Origin: Pseudomonas lini
GTDB taxonomy: Bacteria > Pseudomonadota > Gammaproteobacteria > Pseudomonadales > Pseudomonadaceae
NCBI RefSeq assembly: GCF_964063345.1
Contig: NZ_OZ061318.1
Span: 1,984,001-2,048,000, forward strand
Reading direction: 5' to 3'
DNA: 64,000 nucleotides
A program made the position numbers and the translations under genes. The notes beneath the pieces are model-generated. The model ran no database searches and had not been told where the DNA came from. It saw only the letters and a program-made list of their open reading frames with translations. Of this stretch, positions 28,405-38,363 are shown piece by piece (position 1 is the first letter of the stretch; each line of letters opens with the position of its first letter).

Positions 28405-30084
28405 ATGAGCATGCTCAAAGACCCGTCTTCGAAATACCGCGCGTTCCCGACCATCGACATCCCGGACCGCACCTGGCCATCGAAGACCATCACCGCAGCG
28501 CCGATCTGGTGCAGCTCGGACCTTCGTGACGGCAACCAGTCGCTGATCGAGCCCATGGACGCGGTCAAGAAGCTGCGTTTCTGGAAAACCCTGGTGCAAG
28601 TCGGCGTGAAAGAAATCGAAGCCTCGTTCCCGGCCGCTTCGCAAACCGACTTCGACTTCGTGCGTACCCTGATCGAAGACGGCCACATCCCGGACGACAC
28701 CACCATTCAGGTGCTGACCCAGGGCCGTGAAGACTTGATCGCACGTACCTTCGAATCCCTGCGCGGTGCCAAGAAAGCCATCGTTCACTTGTACAACGCG
28801 ACCTCCCCTTCCTTCCGCCGCATTGTTTTCAACCAGGACAAGGACGGGATCAAGGCCATCGCCGTGAACGCCGCCAAGCTGTTCGTCAAATACGCCGCCC
28901 AGCAGCCGGAAACCGAGTGGACTTTCGAGTACTCGCCAGAAACCTTCAGCGCCACCGAACTGGAGTTCGCCAAGGAAGTCTGCGACGCGGTCATCGACGT
29001 GTGGAACCCGACGCCTGAGCACAAGGTGATCCTCAACCTGCCTGCCACCGTCGAATGCGCCACCCCGAACATCTATGCCGACCAGATCGAATGGTTCGGC
29101 CGCCACATCAACCGTCGTGACAGCGTGATCATCAGCCTGCACACCCACAACGACCGTGGCACTGGCGTAGCCGCCACCGAATTGGGCCTGATGGCCGGCG
29201 CCGACCGTGTCGAAGGCTGCCTGTTCGGCAACGGCGAACGCACCGGCAACGTCGACCTGGTGACCGTGGCATTGAACCTCTACACCCAGGGCATCCACCC
29301 TGAACTGGACTTTTCCGATATCGACGGCGTGCGCAAAGTCGTCGAAGAATGCAACCAGATCCAGGTTCACCCACGTCACCCGTATGTCGGCGACCTGGTT
29401 CACACCGCGTTCTCCGGTTCCCACCAGGATGCGATCCGCAAGGGCTTCTCCCAGCAGAAACCGGACGCCCTGTGGGAAGTGCCGTACCTGCCGATCGACC
29501 CGGCCGACATCGGCCGCAGCTACGAGGCGGTGATTCGCGTCAACAGCCAGTCGGGCAAGGGCGGTATCGCTTACCTGCTGGAACAGGAATACGGCATCAA
29601 CTTGCCGCGCCGCATGCAGATCGAGTTCAGCCAGGTCGTGCAGCGTGAAACCGATCGTCTGGGCCTGGAGATGACGGCCCAGCAGATCCACGCATTGCTG
29701 CACAGCGAGTACTTGCAGGCCAACACCCCGTATGCGCTGGTCAGCCATCGCTTGCAGGAAGAAAACGGTCACAGCGCCGTGGAAGTGGAAGTCTCCAGCA
29801 AAGGTCAGGGCGAAACCAACCTGCACTGGCGTGGCAAGGGCAACGGCGCTCTGGAAGCGCTGGTGGCCGGCCTGCCGATTCCGGTGGAAATCATGGACTA
29901 CAACGAGCACGCCATCGGCGCGGGCACCAATGCCAAGGCTGCGGCCTACATTGAACTGCGGGTGAATGGTGAGCGTGCGGTGCACGGCGTCGGTATCGAT
30001 GAAAACATCACCACCGCCAGCTTCAAGGCCCTGTTCAGCGCGCTGAACCGCTCCCTGAGCCAGCCGGAAGCGAAAGCGGCGTAA
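28405..30084 (+). CDS. leuA: 2-isopropylmalate synthase
   Basis: A 559-aa cytoplasmic enzyme that condenses acetyl-CoA with 2-ketoisovalerate, the first committed step of leucine synthesis. The catalytic HMGL-like barrel has [11 protein letters not shown] near the start (metal-binding Asp and Arg) and [11 protein letters not shown] (metal His residues). The C-terminal part from about residue 440 is the LeuA allosteric domain for leucine feedback. AGGA seven bases before ATG 28405 supports the start. It is monocistronic and ends in a strong terminator. Confidence 0.96.
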   Translation: MSMLKDPSSKYRAFPTIDIPDRTWPSKTITAAPIWCSSDLRDGNQSLIEPMDAVKKLRFWKTLVQVGVKEIEASFPAASQTDFDFVRTLIEDGHIPDDTTIQVLTQGREDLIARTFESLRGAKKAIVHLYNATSPSFRRIVFNQDKDGIKAIAVNAAKLFVKYAAQQPETEWTFEYSPETFSATELEFAKEVCDAVIDVWNPTPEHKVILNLPATVECATPNIYADQIEWFGRHINRRDSVIISLHTHNDRGTGVAATELGLMAGADRVEGCLFGNGERTGNVDLVTVALNLYTQGIHPELDFSDIDGVRKVVEECNQIQVHPRHPYVGDLVHTAFSGSHQDAIRKGFSQQKPDALWEVPYLPIDPADIGRSYEAVIRVNSQSGKGGIAYLLEQEYGINLPRRMQIEFSQVVQRETDRLGLEMTAQQIHALLHSEYLQANTPYALVSHRLQEENGHSAVEVEVSSKGQGETNLHWRGKGNGALEALVAGLPIPVEIMDYNEHAIGAGTNAKAAAYIELRVNGERAVHGVGIDENITTASFKALFSALNRSLSQPEAKAA

Positions 30085-30100
30085 GCCTTCGCTGCAATGC

Positions 30101-30135
30101 AAAAGGCCCCAAGGTGCGAACCTTGGGGCCTTTTT
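30101..30135 (+). terminator. Intrinsic terminator of leuA
   Basis: A 15 bp perfect stem with a GCGA loop (arms 30101-30115 and 30120-30134) running into a T5 tract, 16 bases after the leuA stop. Confidence 0.92.
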
Positions 30136-30167
30136 GTTTGCCTGCTGTTTTTGTGTTGTCTGTTATG

Positions 30168-30266
30168 GCCTCATCGCGGGCAAGCCCGCTCCCACAGTGA
30201 AGGGGGTGAACACAATTTATGTGTACATCCGATCCCTGTGGGAGCGGGCTTGCCCGCGATGAGGCC
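30168..30266. repeat. REPIN, type A, 31 bp perfect arms
   Basis: Bases 30168-30198 and 30236-30266 are exact reverse complements, beginning GGCCTCATCGCGGGC. They lie in the convergent gap between leuA and the omega-amidase gene. Confidence 0.95.
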
Positions 30267-30285
30267 CTGTCAGGCAGCGAAAATC

Positions 30286-31077
30286 TCAGGTGAACTCGAA
30301 GGTATCCGCATCCAGATTCGCCGGAAACCGTGCGCGATAGGCCGCCAGTTCCGCCGCGTCCAAGACAACCTTGAAGACCCCATCGGCATCGCCTGCGCTG
30401 AGCAACGTCTCACCCTGAAAATCCAGGACCTGACTGTCACCGGTATACGCAAAGCCTTTGCCATCGGTACCGATGCGGTTCACCGCCGCCACATAGCAGA
30501 GGTTTTCGATCCCCCGTGCCGGCAGCAAACGGTTCCAGTGCTGACGCCGGGCGCCCGGCCAATTGGCGGTGTACAACAGCAAATCGGTATCTTGCGGATC
30601 GCGGCTCCAGACCGGGAAACGCAGGTCGTAGCAAATCAGCGGCCGTACTCGCCAGCCCTTCAATTCGAACTGCACTTGACGCTCGCCCGGGGTGAAATGG
30701 TTGTGCTCGCCCGCCATGCGAAACAGGTGGCGCTTGTCGTAGTGCCACACCTCCCCGTCCGGCCGCGCCCACAACAGACGATTGCGATGACTGCCGTCAG
30801 CCACCTGGACGATGATGCTGCCGGTGATCACCGCATCCAGTTTCGCCGCCTGAACCCGCAACCACTTACTGGTGGGGCCATTTTCCGGCTCGGCGAGGGT
30901 TTCCGACTCCATGGAGAAACCGGTGGTGAACATCTCCGGCAGGATGATCAGGTCTGCGCCGCGAGCCTGTTCCAGCAAGGGCTCGAAATGCTGCAGATTG
31001 GCCTGACGATCATGCCAGGCCAGGGTGGTCTGGATCAGCGCAACATTCAGATTGGGCAGAGCACTCAGATCACGCAT
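30286..31077 (-). CDS. Omega-amidase, YafV type (nitrilase superfamily)
   Basis: A 263-aa carbon-nitrogen hydrolase. The catalytic triad is present: Glu48 in LPEMF, Lys115 in YDKRHLF and Cys149 in LICYDLRFPVW. YafV-type enzymes hydrolyse alpha-ketoglutaramate and alpha-ketosuccinamate. ATG 31077 gives the usual length and overlaps the end of the upstream aminotransferase gene by 13 bases. Glutamine-dependent transamination yields exactly the keto-acid amide this enzyme removes, so the two probably work as a glutamine transaminase/omega-amidase couple. Confidence 0.85.
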   Translation of the reverse strand: MRDLSALPNLNVALIQTTLAWHDRQANLQHFEPLLEQARGADLIILPEMFTTGFSMESETLAEPENGPTSKWLRVQAAKLDAVITGSIIVQVADGSHRNRLLWARPDGEVWHYDKRHLFRMAGEHNHFTPGERQVQFELKGWRVRPLICYDLRFPVWSRDPQDTDLLLYTANWPGARRQHWNRLLPARGIENLCYVAAVNRIGTDGKGFAYTGDSQVLDFQGETLLSAGDADGVFKVVLDAAELAAYRARFPANLDADTFEFT

Positions 31078-32213
31078 AGTTTTGCCGCTGCTTCGCGCAG
31101 GGTCTCCTCGCGCTTGGCAAAGCACAGGCGCACCAGGCGCTGGCCTTCGGGTGGCGTCTGGTAGAACACCGAGATCGGGATGCTCGCGACGCCATGTTCG
31201 CGGGTCATCCATAGCGCCATCTCGACGTCATTGAGGTCCGGGCGAATCTGCGAGTAATCGACCAGCTGGAAGTAAGTACCGGCCACGCGGGTGAAACTGA
31301 AGCGCGACGGTGTCAGCAGATCGCAGAACAGATCGCGCTTGGCCTGATAGAAGTCCGGCAACTCTTCGACGTGTTCCGGGTGTTCGGCCATGTAATCGGC
31401 CAAGGCATATTGCAACGGCGTCACGCCGCAGAAACTGACGTACTGGTGAACCTTGCGCAGTTCCGCGGTAAGGGCCGGAGGAGCCACCACGTAACCGGTT
31501 TTCCAACCAGTGACGTGGTAAGTCTTGCCGAATGAACTGACCACAAATGCGCGCTGATAGAGTTCTTCGTGGGCCAATACGCTGACGTGAGGCACACCGT
31601 CGAACACCAGGTGTTCGTAGACCTCGTCGCTGATCACGTAGATATCGCGGTCGCGGATCAACGCCGCCAGTTGATCCAGCTCGGCACGGCTGATCAGTGC
31701 GCCGCTGGGGTTGTGCGGGGTGTTAAGAATGATCATCCGCGTACGCGGGCTCAGCGCATCGGCAAGCTTCTGGAAGTCGACGCTGAAATCGTTGAGGCCC
31801 AGTTGCACATGCACGCAACGGCCACCGGCCAGCTCCACCGAAGGTTCATAACTGTCATAGGCCGGATCAAACACGATGACTTCGTCACCGCTGCGGATAA
31901 CCGCCTGAATGGCATAGAAGATTGCTTGGGTCGCACCCGGCGTGACTGTCACTTCATGGTCGGCATCGACGTGGGCGCCGTAGCTGCGAGCAATCTTCGC
32001 CGCAATCTGCTGACGCAACACTGGCAGGCCAGTCATCGGCGAATACTGGTTGTGGCCACTGGCGATATGCCGACCGACTGCATCGCGCAGGGCCTGCGGG
32101 CCGTCGAAATCGGGAAACCCCTGAGACAGATTGATCGCCCCGGTTTGCGCCGCGAGCTGAGACATCTGCGTGAAGATGGTGATGCCGACATTCGGCAGCT
32201 TACTGGTGATCAT
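31065..32213 (-). CDS. PLP-dependent aminotransferase, YbdL/glutamine transaminase type
   Basis: A 382-aa class I aminotransferase. The PLP lysine is Lys230 in SSFGKTYHVTGWKTGY; the Asp that binds the pyridine nitrogen is in ISDEVYEHL (Asp196). NLSQGFPDF near residue 28 is typical of the YbdL/KAT-like subgroup, which prefers methionine, phenylalanine and glutamine and takes part in methionine salvage by reaminating 2-keto-4-methylthiobutyrate. The overlap with the omega-amidase gene supports that role. The precise substrate remains an inference. Confidence 0.85.
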   Translation of the reverse strand: MITSKLPNVGITIFTQMSQLAAQTGAINLSQGFPDFDGPQALRDAVGRHIASGHNQYSPMTGLPVLRQQIAAKIARSYGAHVDADHEVTVTPGATQAIFYAIQAVIRSGDEVIVFDPAYDSYEPSVELAGGRCVHVQLGLNDFSVDFQKLADALSPRTRMIILNTPHNPSGALISRAELDQLAALIRDRDIYVISDEVYEHLVFDGVPHVSVLAHEELYQRAFVVSSFGKTYHVTGWKTGYVVAPPALTAELRKVHQYVSFCGVTPLQYALADYMAEHPEHVEELPDFYQAKRDLFCDLLTPSRFSFTRVAGTYFQLVDYSQIRPDLNDVEMALWMTREHGVASIPISVFYQTPPEGQRLVRLCFAKREETLREAAAKLCVI

Positions 32214-32287
32214 CGGTGATTCCCTGCGCTACACCCGGCTCTAACGGCGGCACGGGAGAGCCCGAGGATAGCCCAAACGGCGCCCAT

Positions 32288-32314
32288 AAAAAAAGGGCGC
32301 CAACCGGCGCCCTT
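32288..32314 (-). terminator. Intrinsic terminator downstream of der
   Basis: A 9 bp perfect stem (32293-32301 with 32306-32314) with an AACC loop. The seven A at 32288-32294 form the U-tract of a leftward transcript, so it ends the der message before the aminotransferase gene. Confidence 0.8.
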
Positions 32315-32339
32315 CTTCTAATACATTCACCGCAATACC

Positions 32340-32471
32340 TGTGGCGAGGGAGCTTGCTCCCGCTGGACCGCGAAGCGGCCCCAATATCTGCAACCGAAGT
32401 CGTTCAGGCAGAACGCATCGGCTGACTTGCGACTGCTGCGCAGCCGAGCGGGAGCAAGCTCCCTCGCCACG
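32340..32471. repeat. REPIN, type B
   Basis: Inverted type B REPs with GGAGCTTGCTCC cores, between the der stop and the terminator at 32288. Confidence 0.9.
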
Positions 32472-32505
32472 ACAAGCCCCTCACAAAAAAGAGTGAGGTA
32501 GTGAA

Positions 32506-33975
32506 TCAGCGCTTGTCGCGGCGCTTCTTGTCGGCCTTTTTGTGGTGCGACATCATGCGACGCTTCTTGTTGACCTGACGGTCGGTGAGCGAGTTCTTGT
32601 TGCCTTCGTACGGGTTCTCACCGCCCTTGAACTCGATGCGGATCGGCGTACCGACCAGCTTCAGAACACGACGGTAAGTGTTTTCCAGGTAACGAACGTA
32701 AGACTTCGGCACCTTCTCGATCTGGTTACCGTGGATCACGATGATCGGCGGGTTCGCACCACCCAAGTGGGCGTAACGCAGCTTGATCCGGCGGTTGTTG
32801 ACCATCGGTGGCGCGTGCTCGCCGACCGCATCTTCCAGGATCTGGGTCAGGCGATTGGTCGGCCAGCGGGTCACGGCGGACTTGAACGAGTTCTGCACCG
32901 ACGCGTAGAGGTTGCCTACGCCAGTGCCGTGCAGGGCCGAGATGAAGTGGATATCGGCGTAGTCAACGAAGAACAGCCGACGTTGCAGCTCGACCTTCAC
33001 GAAGTCGCGCTCGCTCGGCGTCATGCCGTCCCACTTGTTGATCGCGATCACCAGCGCACGACCCGACTCAATGGCGAAGCCCAGCAGGTTGAGATCGTGA
33101 TCGACCACGCCTTCGCGGGCGTCCATCACGAAGATCACCACGTTGGCGTCTTTGATCGCTTGCAGGGTTTTGACCACGGAGAATTTTTCGACTTCTTCGT
33201 GGATCTTGCCGCGCTTGCGCACACCAGCGGTGTCGATCAGCGTGTACTTCTCGTCGTTACGCTCGAACGGGATGTAGATGCTGTCGCGGGTGGTGCCGGG
33301 CTGGTCATAAACGATGACTCGGTCTTCACCAAGCATGCGGTTGACCAGGGTCGACTTGCCGACGTTCGGGCGGCCGATGATGGCGATCTTGATACCGTCT
33401 TTTTCGCTTGGGCCAGGAATGCGCTTGGCTTCCTCGCCTTCGGCAACGATCTCTTCTTCGCCTTCTTCCGGTTCTTCTTCGTCTTTTGGGAAGTCGCTCA
33501 GGGCGATTTCCAGCATCTGGGTGATGCCACGACCATGCGCACCGGCGATCGGGATCGCGTGGCCCATGCCCAACGGGGCGAATTCGGCGCGGGCCATTTC
33601 AGGATCGATGTTGTCGACCTTGTTGGCAACCACGTAAGAACGCTTGTTACGCTTGCGCAAGTGCTCGGCGATCATCTGGTCGGCCGCGGTGAAACCGGCC
33701 TTGGCATCTACCAGGAATAGAACGACATCCGCTTCTTCAATGGCCAGCAGCGACTGCTCGGCCATTTTTTCGTCCATACCGTGCTCGTCACCGGAGATAC
33801 CGCCAGTGTCGACCAGAATGTAGGAACGCCCTTGCCACTTGGCCTCACCGTACTGGCGATCACGGGTCAGACCGGACAAGTCGCCGACGATGGCGTCGCG
33901 AGTCCTAGTCAGGCGGTTGAACAAGGTGGACTTGCCGACGTTCGGTCGGCCCACCAGGGCGATTACGGGAACCAT
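32506..33975 (-). CDS. der: GTPase Der (EngA), ribosome assembly
   Basis: A 489-aa protein with two tandem GTPase domains, each with a P-loop GRPNVGKST (residues 8-16 and near 201-209), DTGG/DTAG and NKVD/NKWD motifs, and a C-terminal KH-like domain. It acts in maturation of the 50S ribosomal subunit. The lysine/arginine-rich tail ([11 protein letters not shown]) and the acidic linker between the domains are usual for the family. ATG 33975 with GGAG upstream is preferred over the longer frame. Confidence 0.97.
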   Translation of the reverse strand: MVPVIALVGRPNVGKSTLFNRLTRTRDAIVGDLSGLTRDRQYGEAKWQGRSYILVDTGGISGDEHGMDEKMAEQSLLAIEEADVVLFLVDAKAGFTAADQMIAEHLRKRNKRSYVVANKVDNIDPEMARAEFAPLGMGHAIPIAGAHGRGITQMLEIALSDFPKDEEEPEEGEEEIVAEGEEAKRIPGPSEKDGIKIAIIGRPNVGKSTLVNRMLGEDRVIVYDQPGTTRDSIYIPFERNDEKYTLIDTAGVRKRGKIHEEVEKFSVVKTLQAIKDANVVIFVMDAREGVVDHDLNLLGFAIESGRALVIAINKWDGMTPSERDFVKVELQRRLFFVDYADIHFISALHGTGVGNLYASVQNSFKSAVTRWPTNRLTQILEDAVGEHAPPMVNNRRIKLRYAHLGGANPPIIVIHGNQIEKVPKSYVRYLENTYRRVLKLVGTPIRIEFKGGENPYEGNKNSLTDRQVNKKRRMMSHHKKADKKRRDKR

Positions 33976-34000
33976 GCGGCTCTCCACTTCGTTATTTCAG

Positions 34001-34031
34001 AAAATACAAAAGCCGCTGCGAGGCAGCGGCT
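34001..34031 (-). terminator. Hairpin terminator between bamB and der
   Basis: A 9 bp perfect stem (34011-34019 with 34023-34031) followed, in the leftward direction, by a T-rich run. A second hairpin, 34083-34103, lies nearer the bamB stop. Some separation of the der message from the upstream operon is likely. Confidence 0.7.
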
Positions 34032-34110
34032 GGTGCTCGGGGCAGCGCCTGTAAGCACTGCGAGCCCCGCAGAACGGGGCCGCTTGGGGGTTAAACCCCA
34101 AGCATAGTCT

Positions 34111-35262
34111 TTACTTAATGGTCAGGGCTTCCAGTTTGCCACTGTTGCCATACAGATAAATCGTGTCACCCACCACCAGCGGACGGGCACGCAGGCCGTC
34201 GCTATCGATGCGCTCGCGGCCGACGAAACGACCGTCCACCTGACTCAGCAGGTGCAGGTAACCTTCCATATCACCGACTGCAACATAGCTGGAGAACACT
34301 TCCGGAGCCGACAGTTGACGGCGGGCCAGCGAATCGTTGCTCCACAACGCAGTGGTAGAACGTTCGTCGACGCCTTCAACGGTGCCTGCGGACAGGCTCA
34401 CGTAGACGCTGCCAAAACCCTGGGCAACGCCGGCATAGCTGGAAGCATCACGCTGCCAGAGTTGACGACCGCTTTCCAGGTCCAGTGCCGCAACGCGACC
34501 CTGATAGCTGGCGACATACAGTGTACCGCCGGACAGCAGCAAGCCACCGTCGATATCGACCACACGCTCCAGTTCCGAACGACCTTGTGGAATCGCTACG
34601 CGTTGTTCCCATACCGGCACGCCGTTGGAAACATCCAGAGCGACCACTTTACCGGTCGACAGGCCAGCCACCGCGAGGCGGTTGGTGACGATCGGTGCGC
34701 TGGTGCCGCGCAGGGTCAGAACCGCTGGCGTGCTGTCGTACAACCAGCGCTGGTTGCCGGTAGCGGCATCCAGACCGATCAGACGGTCATCCTGGGTCTG
34801 AACCACAACAACGTCACCGTTGGTGGCCGGCGGCGCGAGCACTTCACTGGTCACGCGAGCGCGCCATTTCTCTTCACCGCTGCTGGCGTCCAGGGCAACG
34901 ATTTCGCCCTTGAGCGTGCCGATCATGACCAGACCGTAACCCACGCCAACGGCGCCGGAAACAGGCAGTTCGAGATCTTTCTTCCATTTGACGTCGCCAT
35001 TGCTGCGATCCATCGCCATCACCACACCGGTGACGTCGGCGGCATAGATGGTATCGCCATCGATCGCCGGAACCAGCATGTTGTAGGTTTCGCCCTGACC
35101 GTCACCGATCGAACGACTCCACTGCTTTTGCAGAACCACTTCTTCTTTGAAGTCGGTCAACTCGGCCGGTGGCAATTCTTTTTTGCTGTTGCTGCTGCAA
35201 CCCGCGGCCAATATGGCCAGAGCCAGCAATGCTGCATGTTTCCAACGGATCACGTCACGCAT
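34111..35262 (-). CDS. bamB: Outer membrane assembly lipoprotein BamB
   Basis: A 383-aa lipoprotein of the BAM complex that inserts beta-barrel proteins into the outer membrane. The signal peptide ends in the lipobox AILAAGC with Cys22, and the rest is an eight-bladed PQQ/WD-like propeller with repeated AxDxxxGxxxW units. ATG 35262 overlaps the preceding gene by eight bases. GTG 35253, nine bases after AAAGGGG, is an alternative start. It follows the YfgM-like gene, as in many gammaproteobacteria. Confidence 0.95.
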   Translation of the reverse strand: MRDVIRWKHAALLALAILAAGCSSNSKKELPPAELTDFKEEVVLQKQWSRSIGDGQGETYNMLVPAIDGDTIYAADVTGVVMAMDRSNGDVKWKKDLELPVSGAVGVGYGLVMIGTLKGEIVALDASSGEEKWRARVTSEVLAPPATNGDVVVVQTQDDRLIGLDAATGNQRWLYDSTPAVLTLRGTSAPIVTNRLAVAGLSTGKVVALDVSNGVPVWEQRVAIPQGRSELERVVDIDGGLLLSGGTLYVASYQGRVAALDLESGRQLWQRDASSYAGVAQGFGSVYVSLSAGTVEGVDERSTTALWSNDSLARRQLSAPEVFSSYVAVGDMEGYLHLLSQVDGRFVGRERIDSDGLRARPLVVGDTIYLYGNSGKLEALTIK

Positions 35263-35896
35263 CCCCTTTGGCCAGGTCATCCAGCTTGATTTGTAGGCCA
35301 CCGACCGCCGCTTCATCCGACAGTGCCGCCTTGGCTTTTTGATACGCCGTGTTCGCTTCGTCGGTACGACCCAACTGCACCAGCAGGTCGCCTTTGAGTT
35401 CTTCGCGAGTAGCCAGGAAAGCCTTGTCGGCATCGCCTTCGAGCAGTTTCAGGGCTTCATCGACCTTGTTCTGCGCGGCCAGTACCTGCGCCAGACGCTG
35501 ACGAGCAATTTCGCCGAGTGCCGGGTTGGCCGGTTTGGCGACAATGGCTTTCAACTCGCTGGCTGCGTCGTCGAGCTTGGCACTGTCGACCGCAACTTTC
35601 GCCACGAACAGGCTGCCATATTGCGCGTAAGCGGTGCCGCCGAACTCGCTGTTGAGTTTGCCAGCCAGATCCGAAACACGTGCAGCATCAGGCTTGCCAT
35701 CAGGCGTCAGCGTGGTTTCGAGCAATTGCTGATAGAGAATCGAGGCGCCTTGCGACTGATTGCTCTGATACTTCTGAAAGGCCTGCCAGCCGAACACGAT
35801 GACCAGCGCCAACAGGCCGCCAGTGACCAGGGGCTTGCCGTTGCGTGTCCACCAGTCCTTCAACTCCGCCAGATGTTCGTCTTCGGTACTCGACAC
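35255..35896 (-). CDS. YfgM-like TPR membrane protein
   Basis: A 213-aa protein with a short cytoplasmic N-terminus, one membrane segment at about residues 22-40 and a periplasmic TPR-like helical part. This is the layout of YfgM, an ancillary subunit of the SecYEG translocon with chaperone links. The GTG start at 35896 has AGGAG with seven bases spacing. It sits between hisS and bamB in the conserved order ispG-hisS-yfgM-bamB-der. Confidence 0.88.
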   Translation of the reverse strand: MSSTEDEHLAELKDWWTRNGKPLVTGGLLALVIVFGWQAFQKYQSNQSQGASILYQQLLETTLTPDGKPDAARVSDLAGKLNSEFGGTAYAQYGSLFVAKVAVDSAKLDDAASELKAIVAKPANPALGEIARQRLAQVLAAQNKVDEALKLLEGDADKAFLATREELKGDLLVQLGRTDEANTAYQKAKAALSDEAAVGGLQIKLDDLAKGDA

Positions 35897-35936
35897 CCCA
35901 ATACTCCTTAATCGCTAAATCGGCTGTTTGACAGCT

Positions 35937-37226
35937 TCAACCCTGCACGACGCAGGTGGCCAGGTGTGCAGCAAGCGCATCCCAGGCAATGCTTTGTTGT
36001 TCGCCCTGGCCACGCAGGGGTTTGAAACCTACCACTTGCTGGGCCATTTCGTCGTCACCGAGGATCAATGCGTACAGCGCACCGCTCTTGTCGGCTTTCT
36101 TGAATTGGCTTTTGAAGCTGCCGGCGCCAGCATTGACTTGCAGGCGCAGGTTGGGCAATTGATCACGAACACGCTCGCTCAGGGCCAGACCGGCCAACTC
36201 GGCGGCTTCACCGAAGGCACAGAGGTAAACATCGACCTGACGGGAGATTTCTTCGGGAATCTGCTCCAGGGTTTCAAGCAGCAGCACCAGACGCTCGATG
36301 CCCATGGCGAAGCCAACGCCCGTGGTCGGCTTGCCGCCCATCTGCTCCACCAGACCGTCGTAACGACCACCGGCACACACGGTGCCCTGGGCGCCCAGCT
36401 TGTCGGTGACCCATTCGAAAACGGTCTTGCTGTAGTAATCGAGCCCGCGAACCAGCTTCGGGTTGATTACATAAGGAATGCCGGCGGCGTCCAGACGAGT
36501 CTTGAGGCCCTCGAAGTGCACGCGGGATTCTTCGTCGAGGTAGTCGGCCATCTTTGGCGCGTCGGCCAACGCCGCTTGAGTGTCGGGGTTCTTGGTATCC
36601 AGAACCCGCAGCGGGTTGGTCTTCAGACGGCGCTGGCTGTCTTCGTCCAGTTGATCCAGGCGAGCGGACAGGTATTCGACCAGTGCTTCACGATAACGAC
36701 CACGGGACTCGCTGGTGCCCAGGCTGTTGAGTTCGAGCTTGACCGCATCGCGGATACCCAGCTCGCCCCACAGGCGCCAGGTCAGCACGATCAGCTCGGC
36801 GTCGATGTCCGGACCGTCGAGGTTGAAGACTTCGCAACCGATCTGGTGGAACTGGCGATAACGACCTTTCTGTGGACGTTCGTGACGGAACATCGGGCCG
36901 ATGTACCAGAGTTTCTGCACTTGGCCGCCGCCGGTGATGCCGTGCTCGAGCACCGCACGCACGCAGGCCGCTGTGCCTTCAGGGCGCAGGGTCAGGGAAT
37001 CGCCGTTGCGGTCTTCGAAGGTGTACATCTCTTTTTCGACGATGTCGGTCACTTCACCGATGGAGCGTTTGAACAGCTCGGTGAACTCGACGATCGGCAT
37101 GCGGATCTGCTTGTAACCGTAGTTATCCAGCAAACGCGAGACGGTGCCCTCGAAATGACGCCACAGGGGAGTCTGTTCGGGCAGGATGTCGTTCATGCCA
37201 CGAATGGCTTGCAGAGACTTGCTCAC
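35937..37226 (-). CDS. hisS: Histidyl-tRNA synthetase
   Basis: A 429-aa class II aminoacyl-tRNA synthetase. Motif 2 ([20 protein letters not shown]), the histidine-binding [14 protein letters not shown] region and motif 3 ([16 protein letters not shown]) are intact, followed by the anticodon-binding domain. The start is GTG 37226, with AAGGA six bases before it. It lies 24 bases after ispG. Confidence 0.97.
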   Translation of the reverse strand: MSKSLQAIRGMNDILPEQTPLWRHFEGTVSRLLDNYGYKQIRMPIVEFTELFKRSIGEVTDIVEKEMYTFEDRNGDSLTLRPEGTAACVRAVLEHGITGGGQVQKLWYIGPMFRHERPQKGRYRQFHQIGCEVFNLDGPDIDAELIVLTWRLWGELGIRDAVKLELNSLGTSESRGRYREALVEYLSARLDQLDEDSQRRLKTNPLRVLDTKNPDTQAALADAPKMADYLDEESRVHFEGLKTRLDAAGIPYVINPKLVRGLDYYSKTVFEWVTDKLGAQGTVCAGGRYDGLVEQMGGKPTTGVGFAMGIERLVLLLETLEQIPEEISRQVDVYLCAFGEAAELAGLALSERVRDQLPNLRLQVNAGAGSFKSQFKKADKSGALYALILGDDEMAQQVVGFKPLRGQGEQQSIAWDALAAHLATCVVQG

Positions 37227-37250
37227 TTTAAATCCTTAAATTCGTTCGAC

Positions 37251-38360
37251 TTAGCCGCGCGCAATGACTGCTGCGTCAGCTTCGACCTTTTCGGCCGCTT
37301 TCTGGCGGATCAAGCGTTCAAGCTCATCCACCAGATTGTCATTAGTCAGTTTCTGCGCCGGCTTGCCGTCGATGTAAATCAGGTTTGGCGTACCGCCGGT
37401 CAAGCCGATATGGGCTTCCTTGGCTTCGCCCGGCCCGTTGACCACGCAACCGATCACCGCGACATCCAGCGGCACCAGCAGGTCTTCGAGGCGCCCTTCC
37501 AGCTCGTTCATGGTTTTGACCACATCGAAGTTCTGCCGCGAGCAGCTCGGGCAGGCGATGAAATTGATGCCACGGGAACGCAGGTGCAGGGATTTGAGAA
37601 TGTCGTAGCCGACTTTCACTTCCTCGACCGGGTCGGCCGCCAACGAGATGCGAATAGTATCGCCAATCCCTTCGGCGAGCAGCATACCGAGGCCCACGGC
37701 GGATTTCACCGTGCCTGAGCGCAAACCACCGGCTTCAGTGATGCCCAAGTGCAACGGCTGGACGATTTCCTTGGCCAGCAAACGGTAGGCTTCAACGGCC
37801 ATGAACACGTCGGAGGCTTTCACGCTGACCTTGAAGTCCTGGAAATTCAGGCGCTCGAGGTGTTCAACGTGACGCAAGGCGGACTCGACCAGCGCAGCGG
37901 GAGTCGGCTCGCCATATTTCTTTTGCAGGTCTTTTTCCAGGGAACCGGCGTTGACGCCGATGCGGATCGGAATCCCGCGATCACGGGCGGCATCGACCAC
38001 CGCGCGCACGCGGTCTTCACGACCGATGTTGCCCGGGTTGATCCGCAGGCAATCGACGCCCAGTTCGGCTACGCGCAAAGCGATCTTGTAGTCGAAGTGG
38101 ATATCGGCCACCAACGGCACTTTGACCAACTGCTTGATCTTGCCGAAGGCTTCGGCGGCATCCATATCGGGCACGGAAATCCGCACGATATCGACGCCAG
38201 CGGCTTCCAGACGATTGATCTGGGCCACGGTGGCGGCCACGTCATTAGTGTCGCTGTTGGTCATGCTCTGCACAGCGATAGGCGCATCGCCGCCCACGGG
38301 CACGTTGCCGACCCAGATCTTGCGGGATTCGCGACGTTTGATTGGAGATTCGCCGTGCAT
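37251..38360 (-). CDS. ispG: 4-hydroxy-3-methylbut-2-en-1-yl diphosphate synthase (flavodoxin)
   Basis: A 369-aa enzyme of the MEP isoprenoid pathway that converts MEcPP to HMBPP. Three cysteines for the [4Fe-4S] cluster are at C270, C273 (CPSC) and C305 (CVVNGPGE); the N-terminal part is a TIM-like barrel. It starts three bases after the rodZ-like stop, so these genes are co-transcribed. Confidence 0.97.
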   Translation of the reverse strand: MHGESPIKRRESRKIWVGNVPVGGDAPIAVQSMTNSDTNDVAATVAQINRLEAAGVDIVRISVPDMDAAEAFGKIKQLVKVPLVADIHFDYKIALRVAELGVDCLRINPGNIGREDRVRAVVDAARDRGIPIRIGVNAGSLEKDLQKKYGEPTPAALVESALRHVEHLERLNFQDFKVSVKASDVFMAVEAYRLLAKEIVQPLHLGITEAGGLRSGTVKSAVGLGMLLAEGIGDTIRISLAADPVEEVKVGYDILKSLHLRSRGINFIACPSCSRQNFDVVKTMNELEGRLEDLLVPLDVAVIGCVVNGPGEAKEAHIGLTGGTPNLIYIDGKPAQKLTNDNLVDELERLIRQKAAEKVEADAAVIARG

Positions 38361-38363
38361 GAC

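Noticed and set aside
28183..30102. A 639-codon minus-strand frame opposite leuA
   Set aside because: Antisense shadow of leuA caused by high G+C codon usage.
35928..37718. A 596-codon plus-strand frame opposite hisS and ispG
   Set aside because: It runs across two unrelated genes in antisense and has no family-like sequence.
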